Assembly: GCA_030039655.1 (NCBI GenBank)
Contig: JASHVC010000594.1
Coordinates: forward strand, 1 to 16,507
DNA: 16,507 nucleotides
Direction of reading: 5' to 3'
Source of the DNA: Xanthobacteraceae bacterium
Lineage (GTDB): Bacteria > Pseudomonadota > Alphaproteobacteria > Rhizobiales > Xanthobacteraceae
This document shows, piece by piece, positions 1-7,033 of this stretch. Under the pieces are notes generated by a model that saw only the letters and a program-made list of their open reading frames with translations, made no database searches and was not told the origin of the DNA. How positions within the stretch are numbered: position 1 is the first letter of the stretch; each line of letters begins with the position of its first letter. The translations under genes and the position numbers were made by a program.

Positions 1-45
1 CGCCGTGATAACACTTACAGCGGAACATCGGCGATTAGCTCATGA
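1..45 (+). CDS. possible C-terminal tail of an upstream gene (partial)
   Basis: Frame 1 is open from the window edge and ends in a TGA at 43-45 that overlaps the fcl ATG as ATGA, the same coupling seen at several junctions in this window. The visible tail is 14 residues ending NTYSGTSAISS. A GDP-mannose 4,6-dehydratase or a glycosyltransferase would be a usual neighbour of fcl, but 14 residues cannot identify it. Frame 2 is also open here, so the call rests mainly on the overlap. Confidence 0.3.
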   Translation, partial: RRDNTYSGTSAISS

Positions 46-986
46 GTGCGCGCAGGATCTGGGTCACGGGACACAAGGGCATGGTCGGGTCCGCGATCGC
101 CCGCTGTCTGACCAAGCGCGGCGACGAAGTCCTCAAGGCCGATCGCGAGACCGTGGATCTGCGTAGTCAGGCTGCCGTCGAAGCCTGGCTGCGGCAACAT
201 CGTCCCGACGACATCGTGCTTGCCGCCGCCAGGGTTGGGGGCATCTACGCCAACGACACGTTCCCGGCCGATTTCATCTACGACAATCTGGCGATCGAAG
301 CGAACGTCATTCATTCCGCGCATCTCGCCGGCATCGATCGCCTCCTGTTCCTCGGCTCATCCTGCATCTATCCGAAATTGGCCACGCAGCCGATTAAGGA
401 GGAGGCCCTGCTGACCGGCCCGCTGGAGCCGACCAACGAATGGTATGCGATCGCCAAGATCGCCGGCATCAAGCTGTGCCAAGCCTACCGCAAGCAACAC
501 GGCCGCCACTACATCTCGATCATGCCCTGCAATCTCTATGGGCCTGGCGACAACTTCGATCTGCTGACCAGCCACGCTCTGCCGGCGCTTATTCGCAAGT
601 TTCACGAGGCAAGGGAGGCGGAGCTCGCCGAGGTCACCGTGTGGGGAACGGGCAAGCCTTTGCGGGAATTTCTGCACGTCGACGATCTGGCAAGGGCCGC
701 CGCATTCTGCCTCGATCATTACGATGGGTATGATCACATCAACTGCGGCGCCGGCAGCGACGTTTCGATCGCCGACCTTGCCGACCTCGTCAAGCGCATC
801 GTCGGCTACCGCGGCAAGATTGTATTCGATACGACCAGACCCGACGGCACGCCGCGCAAGCTCCTGGATTCGAGTCGGCTCACCGCACTCGGCTGGAAGC
901 CTGAAATCTCGCTCGAAGAGGGCATCGCCAGCACCTATCAGTGGTACCTTAAACACAAGACCGCCGGCGCTATTTTGGCTGCGTGA
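42..986 (+). CDS. fcl: GDP-L-fucose synthase (GDP-4-keto-6-deoxymannose epimerase/reductase)
   Basis: Cytoplasmic NADPH-dependent enzyme that epimerises and reduces GDP-4-keto-6-deoxy-D-mannose to GDP-L-fucose, a sugar donor for surface polysaccharide. The 314 residues match the usual length of about 310-320. It is an extended short-chain dehydrogenase: the N-terminal Rossmann motif is VTGHKGMVG (8-16), the catalytic region reads SSCIYP (106-111), and the YxxxK pair is Y135/K139 in WYAIAK. The next conserved block is PCNLYGPGDNF (162-172), and REFLHVDDLA lies in the C-terminal substrate domain. The ATG overlaps a possible upstream stop as ATGA and has no clear ribosome-binding site, which suggests translational coupling. 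It converges on a glycosyltransferase with only 9 bases between the two stops. The enzyme call is firm; the polymer it serves is unknown. Confidence 0.93.
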   Translation: MSARRIWVTGHKGMVGSAIARCLTKRGDEVLKADRETVDLRSQAAVEAWLRQHRPDDIVLAAARVGGIYANDTFPADFIYDNLAIEANVIHSAHLAGIDRLLFLGSSCIYPKLATQPIKEEALLTGPLEPTNEWYAIAKIAGIKLCQAYRKQHGRHYISIMPCNLYGPGDNFDLLTSHALPALIRKFHEAREAELAEVTVWGTGKPLREFLHVDDLARAAAFCLDHYDGYDHINCGAGSDVSIADLADLVKRIVGYRGKIVFDTTRPDGTPRKLLDSSRLTALGWKPEISLEEGIASTYQWYLKHKTAGAILAA

Positions 987-995
987 GCGGCGATT

Positions 996-1976
996 TCAGA
1001 CCCGTCCCGTCAACGCTGCCGCCACCAAGCCGATATTGCCCAGCAACGACTGCCGGTAGATGCCGGAGCGCATCAATCCGTACATGCGCGGCAACAGGCT
1101 CTTCTTCCTGGACTGACGAAACAGGTCGAACGTTTTCCTATTTTCGTCGGTTATCAGGCTCTCGATGCGTTCGAGTGCAGCGACGTTCATGTCGGCCCAA
1201 GTCTGGAAGCGGCCTTGCCAAAGCATGCGGGCGCGAACGAGCCGAGCCCCGGCCAAATCGTTCGAGCCGATCACATTGCGCGCGTGCATGCGATAGGAAA
1301 CCGTCGGCACGCCGTCGTAGAGAATCTTGCCGCCGACGGCGGTAATCGCCAGATAGATCCACCAATCGTGGGAAGCGACATCTGTGCCGGGCCCGGCTTG
1401 CATCAGCAGCCGCCGCATTTTTTTATTCAAGACCATGGTATTGCCGCTCGCTAAGCTCTGCGCCAGCGCATTGCGGAAGCTCGGCGGCTTTTTATAAAAC
1501 GTCGACAAGCCGATCTCGCCTCCTTGCTCGTCGATGAGTCGCGTGCGGGAGCAATAGACGGTAGGCTTGTCGGCAGGCGCATTGCTCAAGAATTGCAGCG
1601 CCCGTGACAGCTTGTCCGGATTCCAGATGTCGTCCTGATCCGAAAGCGCGTAGTAATCGCTCTCGATCGCGGGGTCGCAGATCAGCGACAAAAAATTTGC
1701 GACGAATCCTTTCTGCGGACCGCGTTGTAGCGACACCTTCGCGGGCCCGTGCTTCTTCTGGAATTCCTCGAGGAGGGCGATGGTATTGTCCTGCGATCCA
1801 TCGTCGGAGACGAACAGCCGCCAGTCCGCAAAATCCTGCGCCTCGAATGACGCGAGCTGGAGCGGAAGAAATCGCGCGCCATTGAAGGTGCATAGCAGAA
1901 TGGCAACGGACCGAGAGGGCATAGGCCGGTTTTCGGACGTGTCTGTTTGATCGTTGCGCGATATATCAGGCGGCAT
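996..1976 (-). CDS. family 2 glycosyltransferase, rhamnosyltransferase-like
   Basis: Probable inverting GT-A glycosyltransferase that adds a sugar from a nucleotide donor to a surface glycan. From the ATG at 1976 it has 326 residues. The GT2 hallmarks are in order: LLCTFNGARFL near residues 27-37, SDDGS near 57-61, and SDQDDIW near 112-118, which carries the metal-binding acidic residues. The later block YRMHARNVIGSN resembles the YRxHxxNxxG segment of rhamnosyltransferase-like GT2 proteins. The C-terminus has a hydrophobic stretch (LLGNIGLVAAAL) that may sit at the membrane. The start is uncertain. An ATG at 1922 begins just before the domain (MPSRSVAILL) and would give 308 residues, and a GTG exists at 1985; none has a good ribosome-binding site. 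Acceptor and donor cannot be deduced. Neighbouring fcl supports a role in capsule, O-antigen or exopolysaccharide. Confidence 0.85.
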   Translation of the reverse strand: MPPDISRNDQTDTSENRPMPSRSVAILLCTFNGARFLPLQLASFEAQDFADWRLFVSDDGSQDNTIALLEEFQKKHGPAKVSLQRGPQKGFVANFLSLICDPAIESDYYALSDQDDIWNPDKLSRALQFLSNAPADKPTVYCSRTRLIDEQGGEIGLSTFYKKPPSFRNALAQSLASGNTMVLNKKMRRLLMQAGPGTDVASHDWWIYLAITAVGGKILYDGVPTVSYRMHARNVIGSNDLAGARLVRARMLWQGRFQTWADMNVAALERIESLITDENRKTFDLFRQSRKKSLLPRMYGLMRSGIYRQSLLGNIGLVAAALTGRV

Positions 1977-1991
1977 GACAAGCACGAGTTA

Positions 1992-2009
1992 AACGAGAAT
2001 GGGCTCGTT
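1992..2009. repeat. short inverted repeat downstream of tRNA-Phe
   Basis: AACGAG at 1992-1997 and CTCGTT at 2004-2009 form a perfect 6-bp stem with a 6-base loop. It lies about 60 bases past the tRNA-Phe 3' end, before the glycosyltransferase start. It could help end tRNA transcription, but there is no T-run in either direction, so a terminator call is weak. Confidence 0.25.
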
Positions 2010-2071
2010 CTACCCCGTAACAGAGTCGCTTCGCATCAGGGGAGGTATGGAGGTTAGCGGCACGGGAGGTG

Positions 2072-2147
2072 TGGTGCCCAGGGGCGGAATTGAACCACCG
2101 ACACCTGCATTTTCAGTGCAGTGCTCTACCAACTGAGCTACCTGGGC
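2072..2147 (-). tRNA. tRNA-Phe (anticodon GAA)
   Basis: A complete 76-base cloverleaf on the minus strand. The acceptor arms GCCCAGG and CCTGGGC pair perfectly, the D-arm is GCTC/GAGC, and the anticodon stem CTGCA/TGCAG encloses loop CTGAAAA with anticodon GAA. The T-arm GGTGG/CCGCC encloses TTCAATT, the discriminator base is A, and the 3' CCA is encoded. It follows yacG on the same strand, 125 bases downstream, with its own promoter at 2229-2257. Its 3' end faces the polysaccharide genes. Confidence 0.97.
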
Positions 2148-2228
2148 CCACTTTTAGCACTCGCCGTGTGAGAGGTGGACCGCCAGCCGGTTGAGGACCT
2201 GCAAAGCGCCCCTTGCGAGAGCCGGGCG

Positions 2229-2257
2229 GTTATAGTGGCTCGGTCTTGGGCTGTCCA
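2229..2257 (-). promoter_or_regulatory. sigma70-type promoter of tRNA-Phe
   Basis: On the minus strand TGGACA (2252-2257) and TATAAC (2229-2234) are separated by exactly 17 bases; each matches the consensus hexamer at five of six positions. Transcription would start near 2222, giving a leader of about 75 bases before the tRNA 5' end at 2147. It lies in the yacG/tRNA gap, so the tRNA need not depend on readthrough. Confidence 0.6.
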
Positions 2258-2272
2258 GGATGGGTGCGTTGC

Positions 2273-2464
2273 CTATTCGGGCGTCTCGCCGCCGTCGCTG
2301 CGGCGCTCATCTTCTTCCTCGTCCGCCGTTATCGGCACCGCATAGACCCCGGAGAGCCAACGGTTGAGGTCGACGTCGCGGCACCGCCGTGAGCAGAACG
2401 GACGGAATTGTTCGTCGGCGGGTTTGCCGCAGATCGGGCAGAGCTTGGTGGCAGCATCGGCCAT
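2273..2464 (-). CDS. yacG: DNA gyrase inhibitor YacG (zinc-ribbon protein)
   Basis: Small zinc protein of 63 residues. In E. coli the family binds GyrB and inhibits gyrase. The four zinc ligands are visible as CPIC (C9, C12) and CSRRC (C24, C28), followed by the conserved RDVDLNRWLSGVYAVP and an acidic tail (DEEEDERRSDGGE). The ATG at 2464 is chosen because it places the zinc motif at residue 9 and falls after the maf stop. An upstream in-frame start at 2554 would overlap maf by 53 bases and add 30 residues without family character. The ribosome-binding site is weak. It is the last gene of infA-maf-yacG. Confidence 0.9.
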   Translation of the reverse strand: MADAATKLCPICGKPADEQFRPFCSRRCRDVDLNRWLSGVYAVPITADEEEDERRSDGGETPE

Positions 2465-2501
2465 GAGCAAAATATGGGAGCCGTGGCGCCGCGCGCCAGC
2501 G

Positions 2502-3128
2502 TCAAACCCCAGCGTTGAGCCAGCCGAAATGAACCGGATAGCCCTCGCCGGCAAGCAAGTTCATCGTCTCGTACAACGGCAGGCCAACGATGTTGGAATA
2601 GGAACCGACGATCTTGACCAAGAACGTTCCGGCGATGCCTTGCGCCGCGTAGCCGCCGGCCTTGCCGCGCCATTCGCCGGAGGCGAGATAGGACTCAAGA
2701 TCCTCGTCGGACAGCCGCTTGAAGCGCACGCGGGTCTCAACATGGCGCTGGCGAAACGTTCCTTTCGGCGTAACCAGGCACACGGCCGAATGGACCCGAT
2801 GGGCGCGGCCCGAGAGCAACCGCAAACATTGCGCCGCTTCGTCGAGCAGTTCGGCCTTCGGGAGGATGCGGCGGCCCACGGCGACGACGGTGTCGGCGGC
2901 TAGGATGTAGGAGCCTTTGAGTTCGTCGTCGATGCGGATCATGGCTAGCGCTGCTTCCGCCTTCATGCGTGCCAGGCGTACCGCACAGGCGCGCGGCAGC
3001 TCGCCGCGTTTGGGTGTTTCGTCGATATCGGCAGGGCGCAGAGCGTCGGGATCGATGCCGGCTTGGTTGACGAGCGCGAGCCGGCGCGGAGAGCCGGAAG
3101 CCAGCACGAATTTTGGACGGCCGATCAT
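2502..3128 (-). CDS. maf: Maf family nucleotide pyrophosphatase
   Basis: House-cleaning nucleoside triphosphate pyrophosphatase that hydrolyses non-canonical or modified nucleotides to the monophosphate; older literature ties the family to septum formation. The 208 residues match the usual length of about 190-210. The N-terminal signature [14 protein letters not shown] (7-20) is the Maf phosphate-binding motif, followed by DIDET near 34-38, ILAADTVV near 74-81 with the catalytic Asp, and a C-terminal YAAQGIAG and [13 protein letters not shown] that are typical of Maf. The ATG overlaps the infA stop as ATGA, so translation is probably coupled. Motifs alone do not separate the dTTP/UTP and m7GTP subfamilies with certainty. 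Confidence 0.93.
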   Translation of the reverse strand: MIGRPKFVLASGSPRRLALVNQAGIDPDALRPADIDETPKRGELPRACAVRLARMKAEAALAMIRIDDELKGSYILAADTVVAVGRRILPKAELLDEAAQCLRLLSGRAHRVHSAVCLVTPKGTFRQRHVETRVRFKRLSDEDLESYLASGEWRGKAGGYAAQGIAGTFLVKIVGSYSNIVGLPLYETMNLLAGEGYPVHFGWLNAGV

Positions 3129-3343
3129 TTGAACCGATAAGTAATTCGGCCCTTGGTCAAATCGTATGGCGTCATTTCCACCAGCACCTTGTCCCCGGCA
3201 AGTACGCGGATACGGTTCTTGCGCATGCGGCCTGCCGTGTGGGCAATGATTTCATGCTCGTTTTCGAGCTTGACGCGGAAGGTGGCGTTCGGGAGCAGTT
3301 CCGTAACGACACCAGGAAATTCCAGGAGTTCTTCTTTCGCCAT
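3125..3343 (-). CDS. infA: translation initiation factor IF-1
   Basis: IF-1 occupies the A site of the 30S subunit during initiation. The protein has 72 residues, the usual size, and forms a single S1-like OB fold: [20 protein letters not shown] at the start, [22 protein letters not shown] in the middle, and [22 protein letters not shown] at the end. All are highly conserved. A perfect hairpin lies in the leader at 3366-3385. The gene follows folC on the same strand after a 108-base gap and is coupled to maf by an ATGA overlap. The ribosome-binding site is weak (GGA about 7 bases from the ATG). Confidence 0.98.
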   Translation of the reverse strand: MAKEELLEFPGVVTELLPNATFRVKLENEHEIIAHTAGRMRKNRIRVLAGDKVLVEMTPYDLTKGRITYRFK

Positions 3344-3365
3344 TCGCTATCCGGCATTGCTGCGA

Positions 3366-3385
3366 TTTGGCCGCGAGCGGCCAAA
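3366..3385 (-). promoter_or_regulatory. stable hairpin in the infA leader / folC trailer
   Basis: TTTGGCCG and CGGCCAAA form a perfect 8-bp stem with a 4-base loop (CTCG on the minus-strand RNA). It ends 22 bases before the infA start and lies 67 bases past the folC stop. No T-run follows on the minus strand, so it is not a classic terminator. It could be a folC transcript end stabilised by the stem, an infA leader element, or both. Confidence 0.45.
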
Positions 3386-3451
3386 ATTTGCGCGGAACCT
3401 AGCGGATGACGGGCCGCTCCACAACCGTATTGCAGCCACCTATCGCGGCCA

Positions 3452-4786
3452 TCATTGCGGTGGCGTGCCGTTGGCGGCCAGCACTTCGCCAGCGAGATAA
3501 AGGGAGCCGGTGATCAGGATGCGAGGCGCCGGATGCAGGTCAAGCTTGCCGGTGACATCGAGCGCGCTTTCAAGATTATCGCGGGAGAGTGCCGGAAGGG
3601 CGACATTGCGCGCGATCTCGGCGAGCTCGGCTGGCGGCACCGCCTTGTCCTGATGGATGGGCACGGCGATCACGCGGCGCGCGAGACCTGAAAAGTTCTT
3701 CAGGAAACCAGCGCAGTCCTTGGTCGACAGCATGCCGACGATGAGCACGAGCGGCCGCGACACGCGCTCCTCAAGATCGGCGAGCGCGGCGGCGACGGCG
3801 CGGCCGCCGTCGGCATTGTGGCCGCCGTCGAGCCAGAGCTCGCTCTCGGGCGGGATCAAAGCCGTCAAGCGGCCGTGCGACAGCCGCTGCATGCGCGCCG
3901 GCCAGTCTACGCGCGTCATGCCCGCCTCGAAGGCGGACGCAGGAAGCTTTAGTCCGGCCTGGCGCAAGGCGGCAATGGCGGCACCGGCGTTCTCGAATTG
4001 ATGCCGCCCATAGAGCTTCGGCGCCGGCAGATCGAGCAATCCGTCGCCGTCCTGATAAACGAGGCGGCCGCGCTCCTCGGTGGCGGTCCAGGTCTCCCCG
4101 GCGATGGAGAGCGGCGCCCGCACCCGCGCGGCCTGGCGTTCGATCACCGCCAGCGCCTCTCGCGTCTGGCTGGAGATGACCGCCGGCACGTCACGTTTGA
4201 GTATGCCGGCTTTTTCGGCAGCAATCTGCTCGATCGTGTCGCCGAGGAAATCGCGGTGATCGAGCGAGACGCGCGTGATCACGCTCGCCAGTGGACGCTC
4301 CACCACATTGGTGGCGTCAAGCCGGCCGCCGAGCCCGACTTCAAGAAGCACCATGTCGGCGGGATGCCGTGAAAACACAAGAAAGGCCGCCGCGGTTTCG
4401 ATCTCGAACACGGTGATGGGCGCGCCGGCGTTCGTGGCTTCGCACTCCTCGAGTGTATCGGCCAGTTCGGCATCCTCGACGAAATGGCCGCCGCCGGTTT
4501 TGCCGATGCGAAAGCGCTCGTTGAGCCGAACCAGATTGGGCGACGTATAGACGTGCACGCGCTTGCCGGCCGCCTCGAGAATCGCGCGCGCGAAGGCAAT
4601 GGTCGAGCCCTTGCCATTGGTGCCGGCGACGTGGATGGCCGGCGGCAAATGGCGCTGCGGATGACCGAGAGCCGCAAGAAGCCGCTCGATGCGATCAAGC
4701 GAAAGGTCGATCCGCTTCGGATGCAGCGCCAGCAATCGGGCGGCAATGGCGCCGATCGACGCCGCCTCGGAACGCTCAACGCTCAC
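3452..4786 (-). CDS. folC: bifunctional dihydrofolate synthase / folylpolyglutamate synthase
   Basis: Cytoplasmic ATP-dependent ligase that joins glutamate to dihydropteroate and extends the glutamate tail of tetrahydrofolates. From the GTG at 4786 it has 444 residues, a normal length. The Mur-ligase-like fold shows the P-loop VAGTNGKGS (53-61), then [46 protein letters not shown] and [16 protein letters not shown], then the C-terminal [14 protein letters not shown] and [10 protein letters not shown]. The GTG overlaps the accD stop as GTGA, the arrangement expected for coupled accD-folC. A longer reading to 4897 would overlap accD by 115 bases and add a low-complexity Ala/Gly stretch, so it is rejected. 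FolC has DGGHN where DGAHN is more usual. Confidence 0.95.
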   Translation of the reverse strand: MSVERSEAASIGAIAARLLALHPKRIDLSLDRIERLLAALGHPQRHLPPAIHVAGTNGKGSTIAFARAILEAAGKRVHVYTSPNLVRLNERFRIGKTGGGHFVEDAELADTLEECEATNAGAPITVFEIETAAAFLVFSRHPADMVLLEVGLGGRLDATNVVERPLASVITRVSLDHRDFLGDTIEQIAAEKAGILKRDVPAVISSQTREALAVIERQAARVRAPLSIAGETWTATEERGRLVYQDGDGLLDLPAPKLYGRHQFENAGAAIAALRQAGLKLPASAFEAGMTRVDWPARMQRLSHGRLTALIPPESELWLDGGHNADGGRAVAAALADLEERVSRPLVLIVGMLSTKDCAGFLKNFSGLARRVIAVPIHQDKAVPPAELAEIARNVALPALSRDNLESALDVTGKLDLHPAPRILITGSLYLAGEVLAANGTPPQ

Positions 4787-5727
4787 GCAGGAGCCGCTGA
4801 GGGTGCCGCCTCGACCGGCGGTGCCGATGCGGCCGGCGGCGGCAGACTGATGCGCGGCTGCAGCGCACCGGCTGGTGCCTTCATGAACAGCCGACACAGC
4901 CGGGCAATGGTGGCGCGCAGCTCGTGACGATGCACGACCATGTCGACCATGCCGTGATCGCGCAGATATTCGGCTTTCTGAAAACCTTCGGGCAGCTTTT
5001 CACGAATGGTCTGCTCAATGACGCGTGGGCCCGCGAAGCCGATCAGTGCGCCGGGTTCGGCAATGTGCACATCGCCCAGCATCGCGTAGGAGGCGGTAAC
5101 GCCGCCGGTGGTTGGATTGGTCAGCACGACGATGTAGGGCTTGCGCGCATCGCGCAATCGCTGCACCGCGATGGTGGTGCGGGGTAGCTGCATCAATGAA
5201 AGAATGCCCTCCTGCATGCGCGCTCCGCCGGAAGCAGCGAAGAGAATGAAGGGACAGCCTTTCTCCACGGCCGTATCGAGCCCTTTGATAACCGCCTCGC
5301 CGGCGGCCATGCCGAGTGAGCCACCCATGAAATCGAAATCCTGCACCGCGATCACTGCGCCACGGCCGTCGAGCTTACCGAAGCCAACCTTCACCGCGTC
5401 GTTCAGCCCGGTCTTGCTTTTCGCGTCCTTGAGGCGGTCCACATAGCGACGTTCGTCGCGGAATCTCAGCGGATCAATCGGCACCTGGGGAATGGCAACG
5501 TCGAGCCACGTCTCATTGTCGAACATCGATTTGAGACGGTCCTTCGCCTTCATCCGCATGTGATAGTTGGAAACCGGAATGACGAACTGGTTGGCCTCCA
5601 CGTCTTTGTAAAACACCAGCTGGCCGGTTTCCGGACACTTGATCCAGAGATTGTCCGGTACGTCGCGGTCGCCGCGCCGCAAAATCGAGCGGATTTTCGG
5701 CCGCACAACGTTGGAAATCCAATTCAT
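4783..5727 (-). CDS. accD: acetyl-CoA carboxylase carboxyltransferase subunit beta
   Basis: Beta subunit of the carboxyltransferase that moves CO2 from carboxybiotin to acetyl-CoA, giving malonyl-CoA for fatty acid synthesis; its partner AccA is not in the window. It has 314 residues. The crotonase-like core is clear: [57 protein letters not shown] and [28 protein letters not shown]. The N-terminus has [20 protein letters not shown], with only one Cys (C31) of the four that bind zinc in E. coli AccD. The last 25 residues are a Pro/Ala tail. A strong ribosome-binding site GAGGTGA (5737-5743) lies 9 bases before the ATG and a good promoter lies at 5781-5809. The gene overlaps folC by 4 bases. 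trpA, often upstream in relatives, is absent here. Confidence 0.97.
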   Translation of the reverse strand: MNWISNVVRPKIRSILRRGDRDVPDNLWIKCPETGQLVFYKDVEANQFVIPVSNYHMRMKAKDRLKSMFDNETWLDVAIPQVPIDPLRFRDERRYVDRLKDAKSKTGLNDAVKVGFGKLDGRGAVIAVQDFDFMGGSLGMAAGEAVIKGLDTAVEKGCPFILFAASGGARMQEGILSLMQLPRTTIAVQRLRDARKPYIVVLTNPTTGGVTASYAMLGDVHIAEPGALIGFAGPRVIEQTIREKLPEGFQKAEYLRDHGMVDMVVHRHELRATIARLCRLFMKAPAGALQPRISLPPPAASAPPVEAAPSAAPA

Positions 5728-5780
5728 GACGTCGACTCACCTCGGAACGGAACGTCTACAGACTGTCCCACCACAACCGT

Positions 5781-5809
5781 ATTACCTACTGTAGCACTGA
5801 CTATGACAA
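5781..5809 (-). promoter_or_regulatory. sigma70-type promoter of accD-folC
   Basis: On the minus strand TTGTCA (5804-5809, five of six consensus bases) and GGTAAT (5781-5786, four of six) are 17 bases apart. Transcription would start near 5774, giving a leader of about 47 bases before the accD ATG. The region is AT-richer than its surroundings. An imperfect inverted repeat at 5792-5817 covers the -35 hexamer. Confidence 0.5.
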
Positions 5810-5817
5810 CAGTGTTA
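5792..5817. repeat. imperfect inverted repeat over the accD -35 region
   Basis: TAGCACTG (5792-5799) and CAGTGTTA (5810-5817) are inverted copies matching at 7 of 8 positions around a 10-base spacer. The -35 hexamer TTGTCA lies in the spacer. The layout fits a repressor operator, but no regulator gene is adjacent and chance cannot be excluded. Confidence 0.35.
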
Positions 5818-5908
5818 GGCGGCGATTTTTTCCCCTGTCGGCGGACGCAGTGGCGCAGCGAGGCCGTCTTCGCATTTTTGCCGCAGTGCGGTGCCGGCGG
5901 GCGACCGC

Positions 5909-7033
5909 TCAATCGAGCGTTTCGCGATAGAATCCTGCGGCGATGGCGATGACGATCACGGTGAACAGCGCGATCGGCCAGAGTTCGGGGACAATCTCTG
6001 CGATACCGTTGCCCTTGAGCAACATGCCTCGAATGATTCGGATTGCGTGAGTCATCGGCAAGAACTCGCCGAGCCACTGTGCCCACATCGGCATCCCGCT
6101 GAATGGGAAGAAAAAGCCCGACAGCAGAAACGAGGGCAGCAACGTGAACTGCGCCATCTGGATCGCCTGCATCTGGTTGGTCGCTATAGTCGAGAAGGTC
6201 AGGCCGAGCGCTAGATTGCTGGCGATGAACAGGCCGAGCGCAAGCAAAAGCAGTGGTATCGATCCGCGTACCGGCAATTGGAATACCAACGCCGAAATTC
6301 CGAGGATCAACAAGACCTGGATGTAGCCGATGAGAATATAGGGCGCGATCTTGGCGAGCATAATCTCTATGGGGCGCACAGGCATCGCCATGAGATTTTC
6401 CAGCGTGCCGCGCTCGCGTTCGCGGGTGACGGCGAGCGTGGTGACGAGCAGTGTCGACATAATCAGCACCATGCACATCAAACCCGGCACGATGTTGAGC
6501 ACGGTGAGCTGCTCGGGATTGTAGCGGGCGTGAACCACGAACTGGAACGGCGGTTGCGCCGCCTGCGACTGCAAGTTCGGCGGCAAGTCGCGTGTCAATG
6601 CGTCGGAGATGCCGGGCAAAGCCGCGGTGGCATTGCCGATCGCGGACGGATCGGTCGCATCGGCGTCGATCAGCACCGACGGAGATTCGCCGCGGTCGAC
6701 CGAGCGATCGAAATTCGGTGGGAAGTCGATGACGAAAAGCACATCGCCCTGGGCCAGCGCCTTTTCGGCCGCTGCCTCAGATGACAGGGGCCTGATGTCG
6801 TAATAGCCGGTGTTCTGTAACGCGGCGACGATGGTCCGCTCGTATTTTGAATGCTCGGCGGCGAGGAGGCCGGTCGCCAAGTGCTTGGGGTTGGTGTTGA
6901 TCGCGTAGCCGAACAACAAAAGCTGCATGATCGGCAAGGCGATGATTAGCCGCAGCGTGAACGGATCACGGCGAACCTGTATCCATTCCTTACGCAGCAG
7001 CGCCCAAAGTCTTCTGACGGAAAAGCCATTCAT
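5909..7033 (-). CDS. ABC-2 type transporter permease (YhhJ/YbhS-like)
   Basis: Inner-membrane permease of an ABC exporter. The 374 residues have the ABC-2 layout. A cytoplasmic start (RRLWALLRKEWIQVRRDP) precedes a first membrane helix (LRLIIALPIMQLLLFGYAI). A large extracytoplasmic domain of about 140 residues follows, then five hydrophobic segments beginning at LNIVPGLMCMVLIMSTLLV. The cytoplasmic coupling element TRERERGTLENLMAMPVRP is the ABC-2 hallmark, and FLLSGFFFPFSGMP near the end is also characteristic. The ATG overlaps the stop of the ATPase gene as ATGA. No second permease follows, although related YbhFSR exporters use two, so this one probably works as a homodimer. The exported substrate is unknown; related systems export drugs or other hydrophobic compounds. 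Confidence 0.92.
   Translation of the reverse strand: MNGFSVRRLWALLRKEWIQVRRDPFTLRLIIALPIMQLLLFGYAINTNPKHLATGLLAAEHSKYERTIVAALQNTGYYDIRPLSSEAAAEKALAQGDVLFVIDFPPNFDRSVDRGESPSVLIDADATDPSAIGNATAALPGISDALTRDLPPNLQSQAAQPPFQFVVHARYNPEQLTVLNIVPGLMCMVLIMSTLLVTTLAVTRERERGTLENLMAMPVRPIEIMLAKIAPYILIGYIQVLLILGISALVFQLPVRGSIPLLLLALGLFIASNLALGLTFSTIATNQMQAIQMAQFTLLPSFLLSGFFFPFSGMPMWAQWLGEFLPMTHAIRIIRGMLLKGNGIAEIVPELWPIALFTVIVIAIAAGFYRETLD

Noticed and set aside
4787..4897. N-terminal extension of FolC to a start at 4897
   Set aside because: It would overlap accD by 115 bases and adds Ala/Gly-rich sequence; the GTG at 4786 forms a clean GTGA overlap with the accD stop and gives the normal family length.
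5728..5908. Intrinsic terminator after the ABC permease
   Set aside because: CGCTC-GATT-GAGCG at the permease stop can fold, but no T-run follows, and other small stems nearby are not convincing.
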